Translations under genes and position numbers: made by a program
The notes under the pieces: model-generated
The model's database searches: none
What the model saw: only the letters and a program-made list of their open reading frames with translations
Told to the model about the DNA's origin: nothing
Shown: piece after piece, positions 12,399 to 26,379 of the stretch
Numbering within the stretch: position 1 is the stretch's first letter
Layout of the letters: every line of letters begins with the position of its first letter
NCBI GenBank assembly: GCA_009602735.1
Contig: WELA01006381.1
Location: 62,001-126,000, forward strand
DNA from: Mesotaenium endlicherianum
Taxonomy: Eukaryota; Streptophyta; Zygnematophyceae; Zygnematales; Mesotaeniaceae
Reading direction: 5' to 3'
Length of the DNA stretch: 64,000 bases

Positions 12399-13331
12399 AT
12401 GCACGCGATGCTAAGACAAATGGCAAATGCAATTGGAGGAGAAGTCTACACCCAGTTTCAACAAAACATGCGCGCGGAGGTGGAGAGAATGGTGCGAGTT
12501 GTTATGGGGAACGCCGCTTCGACGAGTTCGGCACCTGCACCTGTTGTGCCACCGATTCATGTTAACCCAGTGGTGCAACCAGTTATTCCACCCGCATCAG
12601 GAGTGCGTGCGCCTAAGCCTGAAAATTATACTGGAGAGCATGGATCGCCGCCTGTTCGTCAATGGATTTTTGGAGTGAAGAAGTTTATGGAGTACTCTGC
12701 GCTCACGCCCGACAGGCAAGTCGCCTTTGTCATAACTTTGCTGCAGAAGAGTGCTGGAGCTTGGTATGAACAAAAAGAGCAGCTGTCTGGAGTTCCTGCT
12801 ACTGTTGATCAGCTATTTGAAGGCTTGAAGAGGCAATTTCAACCTATTGCACCCGAGGCTACCGCTCGAGATCTATTGGTGCGCCTTCGTCAACGAGGAA
12901 GCGTTCAAGAGTATGTATCGCGCTTCAACGAGCTGGTGCTTCAATGTCCATCCATGCACGAGTCGGAGATGATGGACAAGTTCAAGAGGGGACTCAAGCC
13001 AACTGTGGCCAAGGAAGTGGCGCTCAAGGACCCTACCAGTCTTGGAGAAATGATGGCATTGGCAACAAGGGTCGACGCTGTGGAGTATAGTCAGAGGCAG
13101 TGGGGCAGCCACAACTTTGGAGGATATCGACACTTTGGATCTCAAGCGCCAAGCACGAGTGTTCAAGGTCCAGTACCCATGGAGTTGGGACTTGTGCAGT
13201 ACCAGCGCAGGCAGCAGAATTTCAAGCCGAGAGGACCGTGCTATAGTTGCGGCAAGCTTGGACATCTGGCTCGAGACTGTCATGTGAAGGCGAAGCAACC
13301 TCAACAGCAGGAAAAAGGAGGACGCCAGTAA
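12399..13331 (+). pseudogene. Gag of family C
   Basis: About 310 residues. The retrotransposon gag core runs from about residue 80 to 220 (V-R-Q-W-I-F-G-V-K-K-F, then A-G-A-W-Y-E-Q-K, then L-V-R-L-R-Q-R-G-S-V-Q-E-Y-V). A CCHC zinc knuckle ([14 protein letters not shown]) sits near the C-terminus. In a live element it forms the particle shell and packages RNA. The pol frame overlaps the end of gag by some tens of bases, as in many Ty3/Gypsy elements that make Gag-Pol by frameshifting. Confidence 0.88.
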
Positions 13332-13399
13332 GTCGTTCTGGGGTGTCTACTGGCGTGAAGACGAGAACTCACAAGGAGGTTATCCCCAGGAGCCTGCCG

Positions 13400-16900
<3,501 letters not shown>

Positions 16901-16927
16901 ACAGAATGCGTCGAAGACGTCGCATCT

Positions 16928-16942
16928 TGAGAAGAGGGATGA
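16928..16942 (+). other. Polypurine tract, family C
   Basis: GAGAAGAGGGATGA, purine-rich, directly before the 3' LTR start at 16943. Confidence 0.7.
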
Positions 16943-17685
16943 TGTAAGGTCATAGGTTTATAAAGTGCATTTTTGAGTTTCATGAAAGTATGTTTTGATT
17001 GTATAGTAGTATAGGGTGCATTTTTGTGGTCATTTTGATATAAAGTTCATCGAATTTGGTCAAGTAGTGAGAGAGTTATGGATTGCCGAAGTTTAATTAG
17101 TTTGGGGTCGGTTGACGACTGTCCTCAATTCGCGGTGAGCGCAACCGTCGGATTGACCGACAGCGTCGAGCGATCTGGCCCGTTAGAATGAACTCGAACC
17201 TTCATGTAAGTTTGGCTGACACGGAGTGCCGACTAGGTCGATTTACCTAGAAGTTTCGGTTTAGCCTAGCGCGTCTAAGATAGAATATTCTAGTAATGTC
17301 GATGCATGTATGTGGACGTCAATTCGGCCCGACACGTCAGATTAGACTGATCTGGCTTACTCACGAATATTCTGGAAGGGACGATTTGACGAACACTTAG
17401 GAAAATCCGTAGCTTCCTCCTAGGGAGGAGAACTTAGGCAGAAAATTATAAATAGGCATAAGTTCTTTGTTTCTTATCAGTTTTCACTTCTGTAAATTTC
17501 TACGGGTTTGTAATGACAAGGCCTTTCATCCTACATCAATTGTGAGCAGTTTCTTGCTACTCAAAATGTTGAGTATTTTTCCTAAGCTTTATTAGTGATA
17601 TGCCGCTGCACTCTCTAGTATGATGGCAACTAGTTCCTTTCCTCGTGAGTCACTACGCTTCCACTAGGGCACTTTGCCCCTTTCA
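16943..17685 (+). repeat. 3' LTR, family C
   Basis: 743 bases matching 11521-12262 end to end, from TGTAAGGTCATAGG to GCCCCTTTCA. The next base already belongs to the family A protease-side region. Confidence 0.93.
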
Positions 17686-18110
17686 CAGGACGTGCTCTTT
17701 CTCATTGGAGCAGCGGTGGATAATTGGACGGAGCAAGCACATTATCGGTCCGAATGGCGCACAGGAGGCACGCGCACGGCCTCGTTGCCGTTGGACATTT
17801 TGGACCGGCGTCCCACCTCAGCGGTCCTCTACGGCTTCATGGCGCTCGGCGACGATAAGGACCGATTCGGCGTCACTCCGACATGCAAGGGCGGCTCAGA
17901 GGAGGACGACGTTTTTGTCGGGGCCATTCTGCTCCAGCCCTAGGACGAGGAGCCGAAGCTACCAAGCGCAGAGCTCCACCTTACCCCACAGCAGCAAGCA
18001 AACCTGCTGACGGCGCAGGCGCGGGAGTCCGTGCGCATTTACGCAGCACAGCATGCCGCGATGCGCCAGATAACAGCAACAGAGACCGCAGCCGCCGATG
18101 TCGCCGCCTC
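17686..18110 (+). pseudogene. Conserved post-protease block of family A copy 2
   Basis: The translation matches copy 3 at 47630-48060: D-V-L-F-x-I-G, A-V-D-N-W, then L-D-I-L-D-R-R and L-Y-G-F-M-A-L, followed by A-E-L-H-L-T-P-Q-Q-Q-A. I do not recognise a known domain beyond the start, which resembles the end of a retropepsin. Conservation between two diverged copies says the block mattered to the element. Confidence 0.7.
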
Positions 18111-19670
18111 TGCAGTGGCCACAGCTGCTAGGGCCCACAAGCTCCTTGCCGTTGCCGCGGGCACAAGCCTGCCGTCCGCCCCTGCGCAGCCTCCGCGCAA
18201 GAGGGCTTGCTCGCGAGACGCCCGAACTGATGTCCGCCTCCGACAAGAGTACCAGTTGAGTGGCCATGCAGTTCTAGATGGCGTCGCAGCCACCTTTGTC
18301 ATCAATGTACATCGACAACTCCGACCGTCGCAAGATCGCTTCAGAGGAGGAGGCCATGCGTCAGGCGGCCTACAATTTGCTGACAGACGACGAGTCGTAC
18401 GAGCGCGCGCCACAGGAGTCTTACGAGCCAACTGAGTCGCGGGCGCGGCCTGTCACTCCCGTTCCTCGCATTCGCCATAGGCCCACAGGACCCCCAAGGT
18501 TCAGCACTCTGACAGGGCCACCAGGCTTCAACAAGCTTGCTGGACCTCTAGGGTTTGGCCGCACTCCCTCGGCCGGACCGCCTGGGTTCAGCCGCCCAGC
18601 GTCCGCCAGGTCCGGCGCAGCTTACCGCTGTGCCGCAGGGCCTCGATGCCGGCCCGAGCATGATTGCTCCACAGACGCCAGTTGTCGCGACCTCTCGCAT
18701 CACCTGTACGGCGAGGCACCAGCGACGACCGGTCCCGAGCCCACGCGTTCTCCGCAGCCACATCTGCCACCTCCGGCACCGGTGCTTGGGCAGCCCGCGC
18801 AGTGGCCAGCGCCGCAGGCACTGCAATGACAACCGTCCCCGTACGCTCGATTTTACACCCAGAGCCGGGTCGCAGGCTGGAAAGCGACGCGTTGTCACCC
18901 CGCCGCAGCTTAGGCGCAGCTTGCGTAGCGAGCGCATCCTCACGCTTCCACCTCGACGTGGTCGGTCCCTCACGCCGCCCTATCGCGACAGCCGCGAACG
19001 GGCAGCCACGCCGCTCTACCACGAGGCAGACAACCGGGAGGACAGTCTGCAGTCCACCACGTTCGCCTCCCATGCGCTATACGACCAGCGCCCGCCAGCT
19101 CCTCGCAGCCACTTTGCTGGTGACGGGCCTGGCGGTCCACCTCCCTCCAAAGTGGCCCACACCAGCACCTGCGCATGCGACTCCAGACCCAGTCGCCGCT
19201 CTGCAGCCGTTGCTGACCTGGCGCGTCGTCACCAGCGTCCGGACGATCAGCAGCCCCTCCACCCTCAGCTACGTGCCCGGGTGCAGCTGGCGCCTCGCCA
19301 GCCTCTGCGCGTTCGACAGTTCGCCTACCGCACAGAGTTAGCTGGCAACGCCAACCCAGCAGACCTCCCGTTCCACCAACGCCAGCAAGCGTACTACGAC
19401 CCGCATCCGTACCTGCCTCAGCGCCCAATTTTGGACCATCTGGCGTACGCCGCTTCTCACGTACAGGATTGCGAGGCCAGGCGCTTGTGGCAGCTTGCTT
19501 GCGTGCGCACGGCCTAGTCACGCTTGACATGTGTTCCCTCGCACATCCTGCAGGACGCTCAGGACAGGTGGCGTCAGTACCATGCCCACGCGCGTGTCGC
19601 CCAGCCCCAGCTGCTGGCTGGGCCTCTTCCACATCTTACGCGTGACTACGTCGATCGTCACAAAGCAAAC
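18110..19670 (+). pseudogene. Pro/Arg-rich linker region of family A copy 2
   Basis: GC-rich linker between the post-protease block and the methyltransferase. It has G-P-P-G-F repeats (about 18480-18600) and T-P-P and T-P-L words in an Arg-rich setting (about 18950-19020), which correspond to the I-T-P-L repeats of copy 3. Long open stretches occur on both strands because of the high GC content. None of the minus-strand ones looks real. Confidence 0.55.
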
Positions 19671-19699
19671 CGCATGGCCCCACACCAATACAGCGTCGC

Positions 19700-19957
19700 C
19701 TGTACGTACCCGCCCACCGAGGAGCCAGGCCATCTTGCCATGGGCCTTGGGCCCCTGCCGACGCCAATCTACACGGATCAGCTGGATGAGCAACCTGACG
19801 GCATCGTCCAAATGGAGATGTTCGCCGGCATCGCTACCGGGTTGCTGGCAACACTGCAAGCTGGCATTCCCGTTCGGCGCTACGTCTACATTGACCCTGA
19901 CTCGGAGGCACAGCAGGTTGCCCGACGTCAGATGGCGCTCCGTCACGAGCGCTTCCC
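19700..19957 (+). pseudogene. DNMT3-like methyltransferase, first part (family A copy 2)
   Basis: Motif I of cytosine-5 DNA methyltransferases is readable as E-M-F-A-G-I-A-T-G-L-L near 19815, the S-adenosylmethionine-binding loop. Motif II follows with Y-V-Y-I-D-P-D-S-E-A. In DNMT3 proteins the same region reads F-x-G-I-x-T-G-L-x-V-L. The family B insertion with its TTCCC duplication begins right after. The rest of the domain lies beyond 25094. Confidence 0.85.
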
Positions 19958-20880
19958 TGTTACGTTTTTGCTTTTCAAGAGGATCTTTCCTCGGTATTCA
20001 AGGAATATTTAATTCAAGTGGAAAGAAAATCTGTATACTTGTGCAAATCGACGACTATTTGAAATAGCGAAAATGTAGACTGACGTAGAATTTGTGCTTG
20101 TGAGAGTTGCACTCACAATGACTCTTGCAAGTATATATACTTGCAAATCTTGAGGCACTGGAGTGCTTCGAGTCACCACCTAGGGCACAGGTTCATGTTC
20201 AACGAAAACGGACGAAAGGTTACAAAACCGTTCGGCCAAATGCTCCAAACGAGCCGTTTGGACGTTTGGAGACTTTTCGACGGTTTTCCGAAATAACCGT
20301 TTCACGCCAAACGGGCGTATTCGCGTTCACGCGACTTTTGAAAAGTCGCGATGGTTTGCGGAGTCGCGTACACGCACTTTCGCCATGAACCGGTAGTTAC
20401 GAATAACTGCTTCGCCAATTGGTTTGGAGTGAACGTTTCAAACGACGAGTCGCGGGTTCGAATCCGCTCGGATGCAAAGTCGCTTTGCATATTAATTGTC
20501 GTTTGAATTTTACGACGCTTTCTTCGTATGAACGATTGGTCGTAAATGCGAAGTTTGTGACTGTGCATTATCCGAAATAATGACAATCAGATCAACTTAA
20601 TCAATCCGTGATTTATCAAGTTATCATCTCATAATTAATCACAGTAACTTTATGAATAATTATGTCGTACTTTTGCGAAGTAGTCGAGTTACGTTACGAC
20701 GCTTTTTGCAATAGTATCTTGGTCGTTTCGCCAATCGACCAAGAATTAATCGGCATACACGTGTGACGAATAATTGAATGTGATGCAATCATTTATCAAA
20801 TAATATGATAAATAGTATAACGTACTTTAGGTAATTGGGAAAACTTCCCAAATACGCCTAAAATAGCTCGGATCGTTACA
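19958..20880 (-). repeat. 3' LTR of family B copy 1
   Basis: On the plus strand it starts TGTTACGTTTTTGC and ends GGATCGTTACA. It is followed by CTCCTCCCCCC, the complement of the element's polypurine tract. A tRNA-like stretch lies at about 20405-20478. Confidence 0.95.
20405..20478 (+). other. tRNA-like stretch inside the family B LTR
   Basis: CCAATTGGTTTGGAGTG resembles a tRNA D arm (pol III A box). About 47 bases later GCGGGTTCGAATCCGCT is a full T arm with the perfect B box GGTTCGAATCC. The other LTR has the same at about 24613-24685. The acceptor strands do not pair, so this is not a functional tRNA gene. It may be a tRNA or SINE fragment caught by an ancestral LTR. Confidence 0.5.
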
Positions 20881-20892
20881 CTCCTCCCCCCT
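20881..20892 (-). other. Polypurine tract of family B copy 1
   Basis: The plus strand reads CTCCTCCCCCCT. On the element's own strand this is a purine run directly before the LTR start TGTAACGATCC. Confidence 0.75.
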
Positions 20893-21039
20893 AAAAAGAA
20901 CTTACGGTCCTCGTTAAGCGTACGTCTTTTGAGTCTTAAAGTGTCAATACTAGTCGTGACTAGCGTAAAACAGTGGTCGAGCGATTGGACTATGCATCAT
21001 CACAGTGACGTAAAAGAGCGTTTACTTGGCCGCGTCCCT

Positions 21040-23600
21040 TTTGCGTTTGTTCTTTGGTGTACGAAGCGCGCCTGGTAGCACACCTGCCTTAGCGCAGAAC
21101 TCTTGAGCGTGAGCCCATCGTAACCAATATCCTTGAACCAAGTCCTTACAATTAAGTAGGATCTCATCTTGAGGTTCGTACAAATTCCAACTTGAATCGT
21201 AATCGAGCCATTTGATCAAAAGCTCCACTCGAGGAGGCTTATGACGAGTGTAGCGGTGGCCTAACACCCCCTCTACATCCCAGGCTTCATCATCATCGTC
21301 GAGTTCCAACTCTGGTGCTTGTGGCTGATAGCGGCCATCGGACCTAAACAGTTTTAGTAAACTGACATGGAACACAGGATGGTTCGCCCCATGGATTTAG
21401 GCAAATCCCGTCGATATGCAACAGGTCCAACCTTTGCAGTTACGATAAAAGGGCCAACCTTACGAGGCAGAAGCTTGCGCTTTCCTGGGTGCTTGAGTTG
21501 TAGGTTTTTAGTTTGCAAAAGTACTTTATTGCCAACTGCAAAACTTAACTCAGTCCTGTGCGTGTCAGTATACGTTTTCTGTCGGTCTCGAGCAGCGGCC
21601 AAGGCCAACTTCGCGTTCTTGTGCACCTCTTGAAGAGAGTGGACAAAGAGGCGTGCACTTGGTACTCTCATGGTTGACATCCCCATCTGACCATGAACTA
21701 CGTGTGTCAGGGGAGTGTGGGGATGTCGCCCATAGTTAAGAAAAAATGGAGTTTCCTTAACACTTTCCTGATAAGCATTATTAACTGCGAACTTTGCGAC
21801 TGAAAGGAGGGTGTCCCAATCGTCTTAACGAGGATTCACATAATGCCTAAGAAATTGTTGCAAAACGCGGTTCAAGCGTTTAGTCTCACCATCGGTCTGA
21901 GGATGGAAGCTAGTTGACATCTTAAGGTTCGTGCCAAAATGCGAGCAAACTTCCTGCCAGAAGTGACTCGTAAATCGACTATCACGATCGCTTGTGATCT
22001 CTTTAGGCATGCCATGTAACTTGAACACGTGATCCACAAAGAGACGCGCGGTCTCAACTACATCAAGCGATGGTTTAGTGGCCACAAAGTGGACCATCTT
22101 AGTGAAACGATCGACGATCGTTAACACCCCATTGTGTCCTCTATCAGTGGTAACATCAACTTTGAGGGACGGCCAAATGTACCCTCGGCGCAAAAGATGT
22201 AAGGTTTTGATATCTCCATGATGACCTGAGTAAGGAGAGTCATGCGCTTCTCGTAGGAGCTCATGTCTTACTCGGCCTTCTGGGACAGCAATGCGCCCAT
22301 TGTGCCACCAAAAACCGTCCTCAAACGTATAGTCTGAGTGTCCTTTCCTTTTGTCCATTCTGTCCACCGTTGTGGCTACACTTCAGAAGTTTGCATGCTA
22401 CCCAAATCGGGTTGGCCCGCGTCACCACGCCTGGCAACGCCAGTCGTCTGGAGGGGTACAGAAGAATCAAGGGTGGCCGCCCTCGAAACCTGACCATTTC
22501 GTCCTTGCAAACTCGCAACAGTCCCCAACATCAAGTGGTGAAGGAGAATTCGACTTAAAGGGTCCGCAACATTATTGTGACCAGGGCGATACGCCAACTT
22601 AAAGTGGAATCGTTGCAAGAACTCATACCATCTCGTCTGGCGCCTCGATAGCGTTGGCTATATTTGAAAGAAGGTATTTGGACAGTGATCCGCAACCACG
22701 GTCAAACCCTTGCAACTTTCCAAATAACATCGCCAAGTCTTTAAAGCATATATGACCGCCCAGAGCTCCTGCTCTGTCGTTGAGTAATTTTGTTCGGCGG
22801 GTGTCAGCTTTTGACTCTCAAAACTGATGGGCTTGCCTGCCTGTAGCAGAACAGCCCCTACTCCAACACCAGACGCATCTGCGACTACCTCGTAAGGCAA
22901 GTCGGGATCGGCTAATGAGAGAAGTGGCGCATTAGTGAGTGCATACTTAATGCGCTCAGACGCAATTTGCGTATTACCATTCCAAATGAACGTCTTATCT
23001 TTCCTCGTCAGAGCAGTAAGTGGCGCGGCCATCACTGAGTAACCTTGCATAAACTTACGAAAGTAGTTTGCAAACCCAAGGAATGAACGTACAGTATGCA
23101 CATCGGTCGGGACAGGCCAATCTGCGACACACGCAATCTTGGCTGGGTCAGGGCGCACCCCTTTCGAACCCACTATGTGCCCGAGGTACAAAAGTTCATC
23201 CTTTAGGAAGGAACATTTCTTGAGCTTAGCGTATAGCTCTTGCTCACGAAGGATTTGCAACACCAACTCGAGGTGCTTGTAGTGCTCGTCCTTGTTCTTT
23301 GAATAGACCAGGATATCGTCGAGGTAAACCTGGACGAATTTCCCCAAATATGGTCGTAACAAATTGTTCATCTTGCTTTGGAATGTCGCGGGTGCATTGG
23401 TAAGTCCAAAACTTAGGACTTTGTATTGGAAGTGCCCAAGAGGCGTACGAAACGTTGTCTTGGGGACATCCTCAGGTGTGATTTGAATCTGATGATAGCC
23501 TTGGGCTAAATCAAGCGAGGAAAACACGCATGCCCCTTGCAGCGAATCAAACAAGTCATCAATGCGAGGTAACGAATAGCGGTTCTTGACCGTTATGTTG
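21040..23600 (-). pseudogene. Pol remnants of family B copy 1: RT, RNase H, integrase, chromodomain-like end
   Basis: Read on the minus strand: reverse transcriptase with [20 protein letters not shown] and V-Y-L-D-D-I-L-V-Y-S (about 23300-23580), then RNase H with V-A-D-A-S-G-V-G-V-G-A. The integrase has F-T-S-H-F-W-Q-E-V and H-P-Q-T-D-G-E (about 21850-22350). The end reads L-L-I-K-W-L-D-Y-D and Y-E-P-Q-D-E-I, a chromodomain-like fold (about 21120-21290). The region is broken in several places. Confidence 0.9.
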
Positions 23601-23624
23601 TTCAACGCATGATGTTGCCGCGCT

Positions 23625-23664
23625 GCCGCGGTTGTTGGTGCCGCGGTTGTTGGTGCCGCGGCCT
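23625..23664. repeat. 15-bp tandem duplication
   Basis: GCCGCGGTTGTTGGT occurs twice in a row, followed by the start of a third unit. It lies in the short linker between the gag start and reverse transcriptase of the family B copy. Confidence 0.75.
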
Positions 23665-24152
23665 GCCCAAGGGGAGCAGGTTGGGGTGGCGGGTTGGCGT
23701 TGTCGCCAGCGGTCCCAGATGGGCCTGGCATCCCTTGGGCAGCCTGGAGGATTTGCCGCGTTGAGAGCAGGAGCGCCGCCTCCTTGAGCAGGATTGCCAA
23801 CATCTTGCGCAGGAGCGCCTCCTGCATGAGCAGTAGCGTTGGCGACCGCAGCGGCCGCATAGATGGGGGCGCCATTGTCGGCCTCCATAGGAAAACCGAG
23901 ATAGCGCCTAAAAAGGGAGATGAAATTTCCCGTTGGAAGTGGCTACGATAAGCGACCGCAGGGGCAGAGCAGAACTGGGATGGGTGACTGCTTTACACAA
24001 AGAATGGCCCCAAACAGTTTTTACAATTTAGCGACCGTAGCCCAGGGCAGTTCTGGGATGGGTGACCCTCTAGTACGAGAAAAACCCCAAAATATATTTC
24101 CCAAATATATTCCAACCACTAAACAAGAAATTCTTTGGAGAAACCGAGATCG

Positions 24153-24164
24153 GCTCCGATACCA
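24153..24164 (-). other. Primer-binding site, family B copy 1
   Basis: The minus strand reads TGGTATCGGAGC next to the 5' LTR. It is the same one-base variant of the initiator-tRNA site as in families C, D and E. Confidence 0.85.
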
Positions 24165-24165
24165 A

Positions 24166-25088
24166 TGTTACGTTTTTGCTTTTCAAGAGGATCTTTCCTC
24201 GGTATTCAAGGAATATTTAATTCAAGTGGAAAGAAAATCTGTATACTTGTGCAAATCGACGAAAACTTGAAATAGCGAAAATGTAGACTGACGTAGAATT
24301 TGTGCTTGTGAGAGTTGCACTCACAATGACTCTTGCAAGTATATATACTTGCAAATCTTGAGGCACTGGAGTGCTTCGAGTCACCACCTAGGGCACAGGT
24401 TCATGTTCAACGAAAACGGACAAAAGGTTACAAAACCGTTCGGCCGAATGCTCCAAACGAGCCGTTTGGATGTTTGGAGACTTTTCGACGGTTTTCCGAA
24501 ATAACCGTTTCACGCCAAACGGGCGTATTCGCGTTCACGCGACTTTTGAAAAGTCGCGATGGTTCGCGGAGTCGCGTACACGCACTTTCGCCATGAACCG
24601 GTAGTTACAAATAACTACTTCGCCAATTGGTTAGGTGTGAACGTTTCAAACGACGAGTCGCGGGTTCGAATCCGCTTGGATGCAAAGTCGCTTTGCATAT
24701 TAATTGTCGTTTGAAGTTTACGACGCTTTCTTCGTATTAACGACTGGTCGTAAATGCGAAGTTTGTGACTGTGCATTATCCGAAATAATGACAATCAAAT
24801 CAACTTAATCAATCCGTGATTTATTAAGTTATCATCTCATAATTAATCACAGTAACTTTATTTATAATTATGTCGTACTTTTGCGAAGTAGTCGAGTTAC
24901 GTTACGACGCTTTTTGCAATAGTATCTTGGTCGTTTCGCCAATCGACCAGGAATTAATTGACACACACGTGTGACGAATAATTGAATGTGATGCAATCAT
25001 TTATCAAATAATATGATAAATAGTATAATGTACTTTAGGTAATTGGGAAAACGTCCCAAATACGCCTAAAATAGCTCGGATCGTTACA
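24166..25088 (-). repeat. 5' LTR of family B copy 1
   Basis: 923 bases, same length and ends as the LTR at 19958-20880. I count about 25 differences by eye. Confidence 0.95.
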
Positions 25089-25093
25089 TTCCC

Positions 25094-25890
25094 CGACATC
25101 TTTCTTGCACGTGACTGACTGGCCCAAGGACATCTGCGACATCACCAATGAGCACGTGACGCGCCTCGGCCCAATGGACCTCGACATTGCTGGCTGGGAA
25201 TGCCAAGGGTTCTCCATCATAGGCCACGGCGGTGCCCTCAGCGACCCTCGCACGGCACTCTTCGGGCACCTCCTGCGCGTCCTCAACCTAATTGAGACGC
25301 GCCAACCACCTCACTCTCTCGCATGGGTCTTGGAGAATGTGGCGGTGCGCGGCGACGAGCGAGCCAATGTTTGCGCCAACTTCGAGCTCTGCAGCAGCTA
25401 CCTTGGAAGCGAGGCCGTCATCAACACCGCGCAGATTGGGTCCTTTGCCCACCGCGTGCACGGCTACTTCACCAACCTAACCCTGCTAGGCACGCTGTAG
25501 GCCCTGGCAGCCGCGCACCCCCATCACACGCGCAACGTCAACTCCATCCTCAACGTCGCACGGCTGGCCCTACACATTACAGCCCTGCCCCATCGATCGC
25601 AAACCCAGTGTGAAGTGCTCACGATGTCACGCGCGCTCTGCCTACTTTTGTCAGCCGCTACAACAGCGCCGCCTACATTGGCGCAACCCGCAGCATGCTC
25701 ATCGACCTTTCCTCTGATCTGTACGAGCGGCCGTGCGCCGTGGAGATGGAGCGCGCCATGGGCTTTTCGGCCCATTTGACCCAGGTGGATGGCATCAACG
25801 AGGTCAACCGCGATTGGCTCTTGGGGCAGGCCATTGATGCCAACGTCTTGACTTGGATTCTTTTGCAGAAAAGCAGGCCTTGACTCCCCT
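25094..25890 (+). pseudogene. DNMT3-like methyltransferase, second part (family A copy 2)
   Basis: Motif IV reads G-P-M-D-L-D-I-A-G-W-E-C-Q-G near 25170, with the catalytic cysteine preceded by Glu where most family members have Pro. Motif VI is L-E-N-V-A near 25330. A-H-R-V-H-G-Y-F-T-N (about 25450) matches the DNMT3 A-H-R-A-R-Y-F-W-G-N stretch. Near 25735-25860 the C-terminal motifs V-E-M-E-R-A-M-G-F and L-L-G-Q-A match DNMT3 T-E-M-E-R-V-F-G-F and L-L-G-R-S. The order is the ordinary DNMT3 order and not the rearranged order of plant DRM enzymes. Confidence 0.87.
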
Positions 25891-26210
25891 CTATCAAGAG
25901 GCCCGCCATCTTGAGCTCCCTTGTCGCATGGACGCCATCGATGATAGCTCTTCCGAGGACGACAGCGCTCGCCCTCCACCCAGTACCCGCTGGCGCTCCC
26001 AAAGGGAAGGGCCTGCCCCGCGAGCTCCTCCTCGCCGCCCGTACCAGCCGCCACCCGCATCCTACGCCGACTCTGGCCCGCAAGGGGGGGGACGTCCTAG
26101 GGAGGGGACACAGCGGGCCAGGGAGCCGCATCGCTCCCCCTTTCTTTTTACTCCGGCACGCCGGCAGGCGGCTCCAACGGGACAGCTAGCGGCCGCAGGG
26201 CAGGTGCCGG

Positions 26211-26270
26211 CAGGAGCCAGCAGGAGCCAGCAGGCGCCAGCAAAAGCCAGCAAATGCCAGAAGGAGCCAG
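26211..26270. repeat. Minisatellite, six 10-bp units
   Basis: Six consecutive 10-base units of the form CAGGAGCCAG, the first two identical and the others with one to three changes. It lies in the linker between methyltransferase and reverse transcriptase of family A copy 2. Confidence 0.9.
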
Positions 26271-26379
26271 CAGACAGGCGACGCCGGCAAGAGGGCAGAG
26301 CGTCGCAGCAGCCCACGAGGCGACGGGTGCAGGGCAGGCACCGCCTCCAGCAGCCCCTACATGGAAGCTGGGGGAGACC

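Larger units (their letters stand above)
19958..25088 (-). mobile_element. Family B chromovirus inserted in family A copy 2
   Basis: Two LTRs of exactly 923 bases each (19958-20880 and 24166-25088) flank a short interior read on the minus strand. The host element is duplicated as TTCCC at 19953-19957 and 25089-25093, a clean 5-base target-site duplication. By eye the LTRs differ at roughly 3 % of positions, making this the youngest of the full LTR pairs. Recognisable interior parts are the very start of gag, reverse transcriptase, RNase H, integrase and a chromodomain-like end. Most of gag and the protease are not seen, so it is a reduced copy that would have needed help from a complete relative to move. 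Confidence 0.95.

Noticed and set aside
18970-19632. Minus-strand open frame opposite the family A copy 2 linker
   Set aside because: Same GC effect. Copy 3 has no matching minus-strand protein.
20405-20478. Functional tRNA gene
   Set aside because: The T arm is good, but the acceptor strands do not pair and the D stem is poor. It also occurs in both LTRs of a mobile element.
25105-25500. Host DNA methyltransferase gene
   Set aside because: The first half of the domain lies before a clean retroelement insertion in family A, reverse transcriptase follows, and copy 3 repeats the order.
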